From: Pseudomonadota bacterium
GTDB taxonomy: Bacteria > Myxococcota > Myxococcia > Myxococcales > Anaeromyxobacteraceae
Assembly: GCA_023411405.1 (NCBI GenBank)
Contig: JAEYOU010000120.1
Location: forward strand, 1 to 5,533
Direction of reading: 5' to 3'
DNA: 5,533 nt
Part shown: in pieces, positions 1 to 5,533 of the stretch
Layout: the number at the start of each line of letters is the position of its first letter
How positions within the stretch are numbered: the first letter of the stretch is position 1
Program-made: the position numbers and the translations under genes
Notes under the pieces: generated by a model
Told to the model about the DNA's origin: nothing
Database searches by the model: none
The model's input: only the letters and a program-made list of their open reading frames with translations

Positions 1-184
1 GGGCGGCGTCGGCCACCGCGAGGAGGAGCACGGCCACGTCGAGCGCGAGCGCGAGCGCGATCCCGCGGCCGCCGAGCGCGCCGGCCGCGGTGAGCGCGGG
101 GATCGCCCCGAGCGCGAGGAGGAGCGCGGTGCGCGGGGTGGGGGAGGGGATCCCGGTCGCCAAGCGGGAAACAGGGTACAGCAC
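1..184 (-). CDS. N-terminus of a membrane protein, probably DUF58 family (partial)
   Basis: An open frame on the minus strand enters from the left edge. It reads through a PSPTPRTALLLALGAIPAL segment, then a Gly-rich turn, then an Ala/Leu/Val-rich stretch ending near LAVADAA at the edge. Two hydrophobic hairpin-like segments after a Pro-Thr-Arg motif are typical of the N-terminus of DUF58 proteins, whose VWA-like domain would follow outside the window. Codons end almost only in G or C. The start is uncertain: GTG at 184-182 and TTG at 163-161 are both possible and neither has a good Shine-Dalgarno sequence. It lies about 41 bases downstream of the MBL hydrolase stop on the same strand, so co-transcription is possible. 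The frame is well supported; the family name is pattern recognition from about 60 residues only. Confidence 0.5.
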   Translation of the reverse strand, partial: MLYPVSRLATGIPSPTPRTALLLALGAIPALTAAGALGGRGIALALALDVAVLLLAVADAA

Positions 185-225
185 CTCGCTCGCGCCCGGG
201 CCGGGGCCTGCTCCGTCCCGCTCGA

Positions 226-1104
226 TCAGAGGTCCGGGCTCGTCCCGACCCCCGCCTTCGAGGCCAGGTCGCGGTTCACGCCCAGGAAGACCGCGCGCTT
301 CTTCCCACCGAGGAGGTTCGGCGTGAGCACGAGCGCATCCCGCGTCGCGATCTCGGCCGGGTGGGTCGCGTCGAGCAGCTTCACCGCCGGCGCGGTGGTG
401 ATGTGGGTCGGGATCACGATCGTCGGCGCCACCTGGGCGACCAGCCCGTACGCCTTCCGGTTCACGACGTCCGCCTCCGAGTTCAGCACGTCCTCGAGGA
501 GGTGGATCATCACGTCCACGTGGCCGATGGCCTGGAGCTGCTCCGGGGTGAGCTTCGTCTGCCCGCAGTCCCCCATGTGCACGATCCGGACCCCCGCCAC
601 CTCGACCACGAAGATGGTGTTCGTGTTGCCGTCGAGGAGGTCGTCGAGGTGCGACGAGGCGATGGCCTGGACCTTCACGTCGCCGCTCTCGGCCCTCCAG
701 AAGACGGACCCGGGTTCCTTCACCGCCTGACCGCCGCCGCGCAGCTTGGGCCCCGGGAAGCGCTGGAACAGGTTGGGCTGGAGGTGGTCGGCGTGATCGT
801 GGCTCGCGAGGAAGATGTTCCGGGGGTTCGAGAGCTCCGCGGCCAGGTCCTCCGGGACCACCATGGTGTCCAGGAACACCTTGATGCCCTCCGGGCTCAC
901 CAGCACGAACGAGGCCGGCGTACGATCGGCGACCGCGGCCGCCATCCCACCCACCCCTCCGGTTCCCTGGAGCGCCCGGAGGATCGGAGCCCGCGCTGCT
1001 GCGGAGCTCCCCGGCGCGCCCGTGAACAGGACCGCCGCGCCGGCGCCAAGCGAGATCACGACCGCGAACACGAGCACCCACGCGCGCTTCCAGGAACGTC
1101 GCAT
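226..1104 (-). CDS. Exported or membrane-anchored MBL-fold metallohydrolase (UlaG-like)
   Basis: The 292-residue product has the metallo-beta-lactamase fold signature. Residues 101-107 read SHDHADH, the HxHxDH metal site (H102, H104, D106, H107). Further likely ligands are H152, D179 in HMGD, and H234 in IPTH. This pattern and the length fit the UlaG-like branch (lactonase or phosphodiesterase-like hydrolases); the substrate cannot be told from sequence. Residues 1-30 are a positively charged start (MRRSWKR) followed by a hydrophobic segment, then a Ser/Ala-rich stretch. This is a signal peptide or single N-terminal anchor, so the enzyme likely acts outside the cytoplasm. The ATG at 1104 was chosen over an upstream in-frame ATG at 1188 because it has a GGAGGG site just before it and puts the signal sequence at the very N-terminus. 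It is transcribed divergently from the lipoprotein at 1305. Confidence 0.88.
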   Translation of the reverse strand: MRRSWKRAWVLVFAVVISLGAGAAVLFTGAPGSSAAARAPILRALQGTGGVGGMAAAVADRTPASFVLVSPEGIKVFLDTMVVPEDLAAELSNPRNIFLASHDHADHLQPNLFQRFPGPKLRGGGQAVKEPGSVFWRAESGDVKVQAIASSHLDDLLDGNTNTIFVVEVAGVRIVHMGDCGQTKLTPEQLQAIGHVDVMIHLLEDVLNSEADVVNRKAYGLVAQVAPTIVIPTHITTAPAVKLLDATHPAEIATRDALVLTPNLLGGKKRAVFLGVNRDLASKAGVGTSPDL

Positions 1105-1107
1105 GAT

Positions 1108-1113
1108 CCCTCC
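1108..1113 (-). promoter_or_regulatory. Ribosome binding site of the MBL hydrolase
   Basis: GGAGGG on the minus strand, three bases before ATG at 1104. It decides the start against the ATG at 1188, which has no such site. The spacing is slightly short. Confidence 0.65.
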
Positions 1114-1291
1114 GAAGGAATGGGAGGCGCGCCACACCGCCTCCGCCTGGTAGTACCCAGGGTTGAGACGGGAGAGCAGGCTGGACATTCACGGCGGGGA
1201 GATCCGCCTCGCCCGTGCAGGCCTCGTCGTTCGCGGTTGGGCTTGCCTGAGGTCTGCACCCGTGGAAAGCTGCGTCACGGATGGCCTTCCC

Positions 1292-1299
1292 GGGAGGGG
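1292..1299 (+). promoter_or_regulatory. Ribosome binding site of the DUF2846-like lipoprotein
   Basis: GGGAGGGG lies five bases before the ATG at 1305. It rules out the in-frame ATG at 1281, which would place this site inside the coding region and displace the lipoprotein signal from the N-terminus. Confidence 0.75.
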
Positions 1300-1304
1300 A
1301 CAGC

Positions 1305-1760
1305 ATGAGGCGGATTGCGTTGGCGGTGGCGCTCGCGGTGCTCGCGGCCTGCGTCACGACGGGGCCGAAGCAGGCGAGGCAGTTCACGTCCGTCTGGCAC
1401 GGCAAGAGCTACGCCGACGTGAAGAACAACGCTCCGCTCGCCCCGGACAAGGCGCGCATCTACCTGTTCCGGACCAAGGCGCCCTTCCTCTGGAACCAGA
1501 ACGAGGACGTCCTCGTGGACGGCGTCAAGGTCGGCGTGGCGGTCGATCAGAGCTTCCTCTTCGTGGACCTCGCAGCCGGATCGCACAAGCTCTCGTCCTC
1601 GAGGCAGTCCGACGATGGCATCACGCTGTCGATCGAGGCCGGCGAGGTGAGGTTCGTGAAGGCGTACTGGGCCGGGCCCTGGTTCAAGTTCAGCCTCGTG
1701 ACCAAGCAGGATGCGGAGGAGGAGGCGATGCTGCTGCTCTCGTACCGGGACGAGGGCTGA
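1305..1760 (+). CDS. DUF2846-like lipoprotein
   Basis: The 151-residue product begins with a short charged and hydrophobic signal ending in the lipobox LAAC with Cys at position 16. It should therefore be lipidated; Val at +2 (no Asp) favours outer-membrane sorting by the usual rule. The mature part fits the DUF2846 pattern: KARIYLFR (49-56), VLVDGVKVG (69-77), FLFVDLAAGSHKLS (84-97) and SIEAGEVRFVKAY (109-121). This is the beta-sandwich order of a nucleotide-free, PEGA-like small envelope domain. The acidic tail EDAEEE-like segment near 136-140 is part of a short C-terminal helix. The function of DUF2846 proteins is not established. The gene stands alone on its strand and converges with the broken PAS gene, whose stop is 15 bases past its own. 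Confidence 0.82.
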   Translation: MRRIALAVALAVLAACVTTGPKQARQFTSVWHGKSYADVKNNAPLAPDKARIYLFRTKAPFLWNQNEDVLVDGVKVGVAVDQSFLFVDLAAGSHKLSSSRQSDDGITLSIEAGEVRFVKAYWAGPWFKFSLVTKQDAEEEAMLLLSYRDEG

Positions 1761-1779
1761 GGCTCGGCTCGCCCCTCAG
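1752..1779. terminator. Weak hairpin between two convergent stops
   Basis: CTGAGG (1757-1762) can pair with CCTCAG (1774-1779) across an 11-base loop, or GAGGG (1752-1756) with CCCTC (1773-1777). It overlaps the stop codons of both convergent genes and could act in both directions, but it is short and has no T-run on either side. Confidence 0.25.
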
Positions 1780-2255
1780 GTGAGGAGTTGCTCGAGCTGC
1801 CGCGGATCCGGCGGCTTGGACACGTGCCGCGGTCGAAGCCCGGATCGGCGCGCGCGCTGGCGGGCGATGCCGGCCCACCCGGAGCGGCTGCGCGCTGAGC
1901 GTGAGCCAGCGCTCGCCCCCTGCACGTCGATACCGGACCTCGACGCGACGCTGGGCCTCGCCGCGGCGCGCGGCGCGGACGGCGGGTAGCTCCTCCGGCG
2001 CGAAGGGCGAGCCATCGGCCCGATGCCACGTCGCCTCCCAGCGCTCCGCCGCGGGCCCGAGGATCTCGTCGGCCGCCGCGTTGGACCGGAGGACTCGACC
2101 GTCATGATCGCAGACGAGGATGCCCTCGGCGACCGCGGCGAGGAGGAGGTCGACCTCGGCGGCCGGAGCGGGGCGGGCGCGCGCGGGCGGGCGGGTGGGC
2201 GGCGGTTCGAGCGGTCGATGCCCGCTCGGCCGCCGCCTCGCCGCGAGACCGTCAC
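1776..2255 (-). pseudogene. PAS-domain protein, reading frame broken twice
   Basis: One minus-strand frame gives a clear PAS domain from about 2160 to 1875. It opens with AEVDLLLAAVAEGILVCDHD, continues GRVLRSNAAADEILG, then DGSPFAPEELPAVRAARRGE, VEVRYRRAGGERWL and LSAQPLR. That frame has no ATG, GTG or TTG between its upstream stop (2268-2266) and the domain, and after about 1875 it loses PAS character. A second frame offers a GTG start at 2255-2253, overlapping the upstream stop as GTGA, and also the natural-looking tail HVSKPPDPRQLEQLLT ending at TGA 1778-1776. So the gene appears to start in frame two, switch to the PAS frame within the GC-rich Pro/Arg stretch near 2165-2200, and switch back between about 1875 and 1828. 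Sequencing error at GC runs, decay, or recoding could each explain this. No kinase or output domain follows. The PAS fold assignment is firm; gene status is not. Confidence 0.68.
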
Positions 2256-2758
2256 CGCTCGAGGTTCACCTTGGCCTTGAGGCTGATGAACTTCACCCTG
2301 GGCCAGTCCTGCGTGTACAGCGTCCTCGCCCCCAGCGTGCACGGGCTCACGTCGTCGATCTCGCCCGGATCGATCTCGACGACCTTGATGCAGGAGATCA
2401 CCTGCTCGCCCACGTCGTCCTCCAGGGCCACCTCGATCACGGCGCGGATCTCCAGGCCGTCCAGGACGTCGTCCGGATCGTCCATTCCCTTCACCATCAC
2501 GATCGGCTCCACGCGGCTCTTCTCCGAGTTGCGCCTCGCGTTCGCCACCTCGGACTTGGAGGGCATCTTCTCGATCCGCACCTCCGTGATGTCGACGGGT
2601 CCCAGCTTGAGCGAGAGGGGGACCCTCCCGTTCTCGGGGAACGGGAACACCTCGTCCACCAGGAACACCTCGCCGTCCTTGTACTGCGGCGCCTCGTCGT
2701 CGGCCCGGACCGGACCGGCGGCGAGAACCGCGAGCAGCACCCCTGCCATCGCACGCAT
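2252..2758 (-). CDS. Secreted or periplasmic protein of unknown family
   Basis: The 168-residue product starts with a signal peptide: MRAMAG, a hydrophobic core LLAVLAAG, then VRA|DDE with predicted cleavage after Ala19. The mature protein is acidic and looks rich in beta strands (VPLSLKLGPVDITEVRIEKM at 46-65, LEIRAVIEVALED at 102-114, VKFISLKAKVNLE at 155-167). It has two cysteines, C123 and C140, which could form a disulfide in the periplasm. I do not recognise the family. The ATG at 2758 was chosen because GGAGG lies six bases before it and the signal peptide then begins at residue 1; an in-frame start at 2797 would add 13 unneeded residues. Its stop overlaps the apparent GTG start of the PAS gene, which suggests translational coupling. 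The gene lies 193 bases downstream of the lichenase, with a strong hairpin between. Confidence 0.8.
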   Translation of the reverse strand: MRAMAGVLLAVLAAGPVRADDEAPQYKDGEVFLVDEVFPFPENGRVPLSLKLGPVDITEVRIEKMPSKSEVANARRNSEKSRVEPIVMVKGMDDPDDVLDGLEIRAVIEVALEDDVGEQVISCIKVVEIDPGEIDDVSPCTLGARTLYTQDWPRVKFISLKAKVNLER

Positions 2759-2761
2759 GCG

Positions 2762-2770
2762 CTTCCTCCC
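2762..2770 (-). promoter_or_regulatory. Ribosome binding site of the secreted orphan protein
   Basis: GGGAGGAAG on the minus strand, with the GGAGG core six bases before ATG at 2758. It supports this start. Confidence 0.7.
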
Positions 2771-2889
2771 GAAGCGGTGAGCCGCGGATGCTCCCACGGC
2801 CCCGTCGGGGACGGCAAGCGGAGTCTCGCCTGCGCGGCGCGGGTCCGCCGCCTCGAGAGCGCTCCGCTGCCGTGGGGCGAGGTCGGGCC

Positions 2890-2935
2890 GCGCGGGGTGC
2901 CCTGCGTCCGGCGACGCCGGGCGAGCACCCCGCGC
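2890..2935 (-). terminator. Long GC hairpin downstream of the lichenase stop
   Basis: An 11-base perfect inverted repeat, GCGCGGGGTGC (2890-2900) and GCACCCCGCGC (2925-2935), encloses a second stem of CGTCCGGC (2905-2912) with GCCGGGCG (2916-2923), which has one G-T wobble and a 3-base loop. Together these make about 19 base pairs with one asymmetric internal loop. It begins 16 bases after the lichenase TAA on the minus strand. There is no T-run after it, so it may be a factor-assisted terminator, an mRNA 3'-end stabiliser, or a dispersed palindromic repeat. The pairing is plain in the sequence; the role is inferred from position. Confidence 0.55.
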
Positions 2936-2951
2936 ACCGACCGGCGGCGCC

Positions 2952-3737
2952 TTACCTGGGCGTGTACTTGATGTAGTCGTACCGGGCGTAGAGCGGGCCC
3001 GAGTAGTTGAACCGGCCGAGCCACGCGTCGACGCCGGTGCCCGGCCAGAGGTTCACCATGATCTGCATGGGGTGGCTGGGCATGGGCGCGCCGTAGGGAG
3101 CGTTCATCCCCGTGTTGTTGACGCCCCACTTCCACTTGCCGTCCACGAACCAGTTGATCCAGCCGGGGCCCCACTCGATCGCGTACCTGTGGTACCCGGC
3201 GGCCGCGTCGAACCCCAGGTCGATCACCTTCTCGTGGCCGCCCACGCCGTTGACGTAGTAGTTGACCTGCATCTGCCAGGTGTTCTTCCCGAGGATCTCC
3301 ACGTCGATCTCGTCCCAGGGGTTGCCGGTGTAGGTGAAGAAGGACGTGACCGTGCCGCTGCCGCGCGCGGCGATCATGTTGGTCTCGAAGGTGCCGTAGC
3401 CGAACGTCTCCCACGTCCTGTACTCGCCGCTCGTGTACGGCTTGCCGTGGCTCCACACGTTGTCGAGCTTGAGGGTGAGGGCCCCGCCGGAGTGGGTCGC
3501 GTGGTCCGGCTTCCAGCCGCAATTGAACATCCCGCCGTTGGTCCAGTCCGCCTTCTGCCAGACCGACGAGTTGAAGCCATCCATCGGCTCCCAGAGCGCC
3601 CAGGTGCGGGCCGCCGCGAGCTCGGCGCCGGCCTCCGCCCCGCTCCCGGGGTCCGCCTCCGGACCGCCGCAGGCGAGGAGGGTCGCGGCGGCGAGCGCGA
3701 CGAGGGGACCGAATCGTGCCTTGTTCACGGGTTCCAT
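2952..3737 (-). CDS. GH16 lichenase-type endo-beta-1,3-1,4-glucanase, lipoprotein
   Basis: The 261-residue product closely follows bacterial lichenases (EC 3.2.1.73), which cut mixed-linkage beta-glucans. The catalytic motif is WDEIDVEILGK at 141-151, with nucleophile E143, D145 and acid/base E147. Other family blocks are MFNCGW (70-75), YGTFETNM (114-121), TSFFTYTG (131-138), YYVNGVGGHEKVIDLGFD (160-177), WINWFVDG (193-200), MVNLWPGTGVDAWLG (227-241) and ARYDYIKYTP (251-260). The N-terminus is a lipoprotein signal with lipobox LLAC (Cys23), followed by a Gly/Ala/Glu linker of about 20 residues, so the enzyme is likely tethered to the envelope rather than freely secreted. Start ATG 3737 has GGAGG five bases before it. 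The cysteine that pairs with C73 in Bacillus enzymes is replaced by S103, so that disulfide is absent. The loop just before the catalytic strand is a few residues shorter than in Bacillus enzymes. Activity on laminarin or related glucans is possible but less likely. Confidence 0.93.
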   Translation of the reverse strand: MEPVNKARFGPLVALAAATLLACGGPEADPGSGAEAGAELAAARTWALWEPMDGFNSSVWQKADWTNGGMFNCGWKPDHATHSGGALTLKLDNVWSHGKPYTSGEYRTWETFGYGTFETNMIAARGSGTVTSFFTYTGNPWDEIDVEILGKNTWQMQVNYYVNGVGGHEKVIDLGFDAAAGYHRYAIEWGPGWINWFVDGKWKWGVNNTGMNAPYGAPMPSHPMQIMVNLWPGTGVDAWLGRFNYSGPLYARYDYIKYTPR

Positions 3738-3742
3738 GGTTG

Positions 3743-3747
3743 CCTCC
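3743..3747 (-). promoter_or_regulatory. Ribosome binding site of the lichenase
   Basis: GGAGG on the minus strand, five bases before ATG at 3737. It favours this start over an in-frame ATG at 3797, which would place 20 unrelated residues before the lipoprotein signal. Confidence 0.75.
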
Positions 3748-3751
3748 AGCG

Positions 3752-3785
3752 CCGGCGGATCCCGGCCGGCGGCATCACCCGCCGG
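3752..3785 (-). promoter_or_regulatory. Structured lichenase leader with two alternative hairpins
   Basis: CCGGCGG occurs twice on the plus strand (3752-3758 and 3766-3772), and its exact complement CCGCCGG once (3779-3785). On the lichenase mRNA the single copy can pair with either of the other two. The near pairing has a 6-base loop; the far one ends four bases from the Shine-Dalgarno sequence. This could tune translation. The repeats are exact, but in such GC-rich DNA they could arise by chance. Confidence 0.3.
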
Positions 3786-3959
3786 TCCCGCAGGCATGTG
3801 TTTGCGCGACAGCTTGATCCTGGTGCGGCGGGTCGGCGCTGGCTTGCCAATTCGTGGGCAATCTGTGGTGGGCGAGGGCCCGACACCGCACCAAGGGTGA
3901 ATGTCGCCGAATGGCCAGGAGTATCGCCGGGGCGGAGGATCTTCCGCGATCGCCGGGCT
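3786..3959. other. Non-coding stretch upstream of the lichenase
   Basis: No supported gene was seen here. It is somewhat richer in A and T than its surroundings and probably holds the lichenase promoter. An inverted repeat, TTGCC (3844-3848) and GGCAA (3857-3861) with an 8-base spacer, is a possible operator about 107-124 bases before the lichenase start. No -10/-35 pair close to consensus was found. Confidence 0.35.
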
Positions 3960-4214
3960 TCACCGTCGGTTCAGGTGGTGGCGCCGTGCCCCACGGGCCG
4001 GTGACGCGCCGCCGGGGGAGACGGCGGCCAGGACGACCTTGCCGACCTCGGCCCAGCTCCGGTGGCCGCACCGCGGGCAGGGCGCCAGCGCGACCGCGCG
4101 CGCTGCGTCCACCCTGCTCTCGAGCGCGCCGTCGCTCACGGCGACGCGGTAGATCCGGAGCCCAGTCCCGCCGCGGTGGAGGAGGAGTCGAACGTGCGCC
4201 AGATCGTCGATCAC
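3960..4214 (-). CDS. Possible small zinc-knuckle protein or gene remnant
   Basis: This 84-residue minus-strand frame has codons ending almost only in G or C over about 4160-4010, as real genes here do. It contains ALAPCPRCGHRSWAEVGKVV around residues 42-61, a CxxCG zinc knuckle (C46, C49). A zinc ribbon normally needs a second such knuckle. About 20 residues earlier the stretch RVAVSDG (23-29) lies where one would be expected but has no cysteine. The tail after residue 70 is Arg-rich and looks non-specific. The GTG start at 4214 overlaps its only Shine-Dalgarno-like GGAGG, which is poor. It may be a decayed copy of a zinc-ribbon gene, or a chance frame. No family is claimed. Confidence 0.35.
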   Translation of the reverse strand: MIDDLAHVRLLLHRGGTGLRIYRVAVSDGALESRVDAARAVALAPCPRCGHRSWAEVGKVVLAAVSPGGASPARGARRHHLNRR

Positions 4215-4289
4215 CTCCGGGCGGTGGGCGACAAGGGCGGCGGCATCTGGTACCTCGACTCCCGGATGGCGAAGCGGGGAACGGAGTGA
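4194..4289 (+). CDS. Very small hypothetical ORF (31 residues)
   Basis: GTG at 4194 follows GGAGGAGGAG (4178-4187) by six bases, an ideal spacing. Codons end nearly always in G or C up to TGA at 4287-4289. The product begins MRQIVDHLRAVGDKGGG and continues IWYLDSRMAKRGTE. The same frame stays open upstream to about 4062, so it could also be the tail of a degraded gene. It overlaps the opposite-strand zinc-knuckle ORF by 21 bases. I do not recognise it. Confidence 0.25.
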   Translation: MRQIVDHLRAVGDKGGGIWYLDSRMAKRGTE

Positions 4290-4292
4290 CCC

Positions 4293-4308
4293 GCGCGCGG
4301 CCGCGCGC
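4293..4308. repeat. Perfect 16-base GC palindrome
   Basis: GCGCGCGGCCGCGCGC is its own reverse complement and sits four bases after the small plus-strand ORF and about 90 bases before the helicase. It could form a hairpin with a GGCC loop, but has no T-run. Confidence 0.45.
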
Positions 4309-4324
4309 CGCCGCAGCGGAGCCG

Positions 4325-4352
4325 TGCATTCCGCGCGGGGACCGGCTACAAC
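4325..4352 (+). promoter_or_regulatory. Possible promoter of the DEAD-box helicase
   Basis: TACAAC at 4347-4352 resembles a sigma-70 -10 box and would start RNA about 40 bases before the GTG at 4400. The -35 position holds TGCATT (4325-4330), a poor match with a 16-base gap. It is offered only as the best candidate in this spacer. Confidence 0.22.
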
Positions 4353-4399
4353 GGGCCCCTCTCGCGTGGCCCTCCCTTCCGCCGCCGAGCCGGGGCCCC

Positions 4400-5533
<1,134 letters not shown>

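Larger units (their letters stand above)
1105..1304. promoter_or_regulatory. Divergent intergenic region between MBL hydrolase and DUF2846 lipoprotein
   Basis: This 200-base spacer must carry the 5' signals of both divergent genes. A 9-base palindrome, GGTAGTACC, lies at 1149-1157, about 45 bases before the MBL start, and could be an operator or part of a promoter. A weak -35-like TTGCCT followed 17 bases later by AAAGCT precedes the lipoprotein gene near 1244-1272. Neither pair is close to consensus, so no promoter is claimed with confidence. Confidence 0.3.

Noticed and set aside
41..60. Short GCGAGC tandem repeat
   Set aside because: It simply encodes the Ala-Leu alternation of a membrane segment in the left-edge gene.
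1105..1188. Extension of the MBL hydrolase to an upstream ATG
   Set aside because: There is no ribosome binding site there, and the extra 28 residues would bury the export signal.
361..1308. Long plus-strand open frame opposite the MBL hydrolase
   Set aside because: It is antisense to a gene with clear catalytic motifs, and its product is a His/Arg/Val-rich string with no domain character. GC-rich DNA lacks stops in such frames.
2497..3522. Long minus-strand open frame overlapping the lichenase in another frame
   Set aside because: The product is Arg-rich low-complexity sequence. The lichenase frame over the same bases has all family motifs.
3072..4004. Long plus-strand open frame opposite the lichenase
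   Set aside because: It is the antisense shadow of the lichenase and has no recognisable motif.

Overview
The window is very GC-rich, and its genes almost always end codons in G or C. With the gene content (exported lipoproteins, a PAS sensor remnant, an RhlE-type helicase), this suggests a myxobacterium-like bacterium, perhaps near Anaeromyxobacter. That placement is inferred from composition and protein style, not from a marker gene.

Layout, left to right. A minus-strand gene, read only at its N-terminus, runs off the left edge (1-184); it resembles the membrane N-terminus of DUF58 proteins. Upstream of it on the same strand is an exported or membrane-anchored metallo-beta-lactamase-fold hydrolase (226-1104). 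A 200-base divergent spacer separates that gene from a plus-strand DUF2846-like lipoprotein (1305-1760). Convergent to the lipoprotein, and ending only 15 bases from it, is a frame-broken PAS-domain gene on the minus strand (1776-2255). Its apparent GTG start overlaps the stop of a small secreted protein of unknown family (2252-2758). Further upstream on the minus strand is a clear GH16 lichenase-type beta-glucanase made as a lipoprotein (2952-3737). A strong GC hairpin (2890-2935) lies just after the lichenase stop.

The 3738-4399 interval is mostly non-coding. It holds a structured lichenase leader, a possible small zinc-knuckle ORF on the minus strand (3960-4214), a doubtful 31-residue ORF on the plus strand (4194-4289) and a perfect 16-base GC palindrome. 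From 4400 to the right edge runs the first 378 residues of a DEAD-box RNA helicase of the RhlE type.

The genes do not form one pathway. Three or four encode envelope or exported proteins: lichenase lipoprotein, DUF2846 lipoprotein, secreted orphan and anchored MBL hydrolase. I see no mobile element, CRISPR array, tRNA, rRNA, or convincing new multi-gene system. The points most worth a second look are the PAS gene with two apparently compensating frame changes, the lichenase that lacks one partner of the family disulfide, and the structured RNA segments on either side of the lichenase gene.
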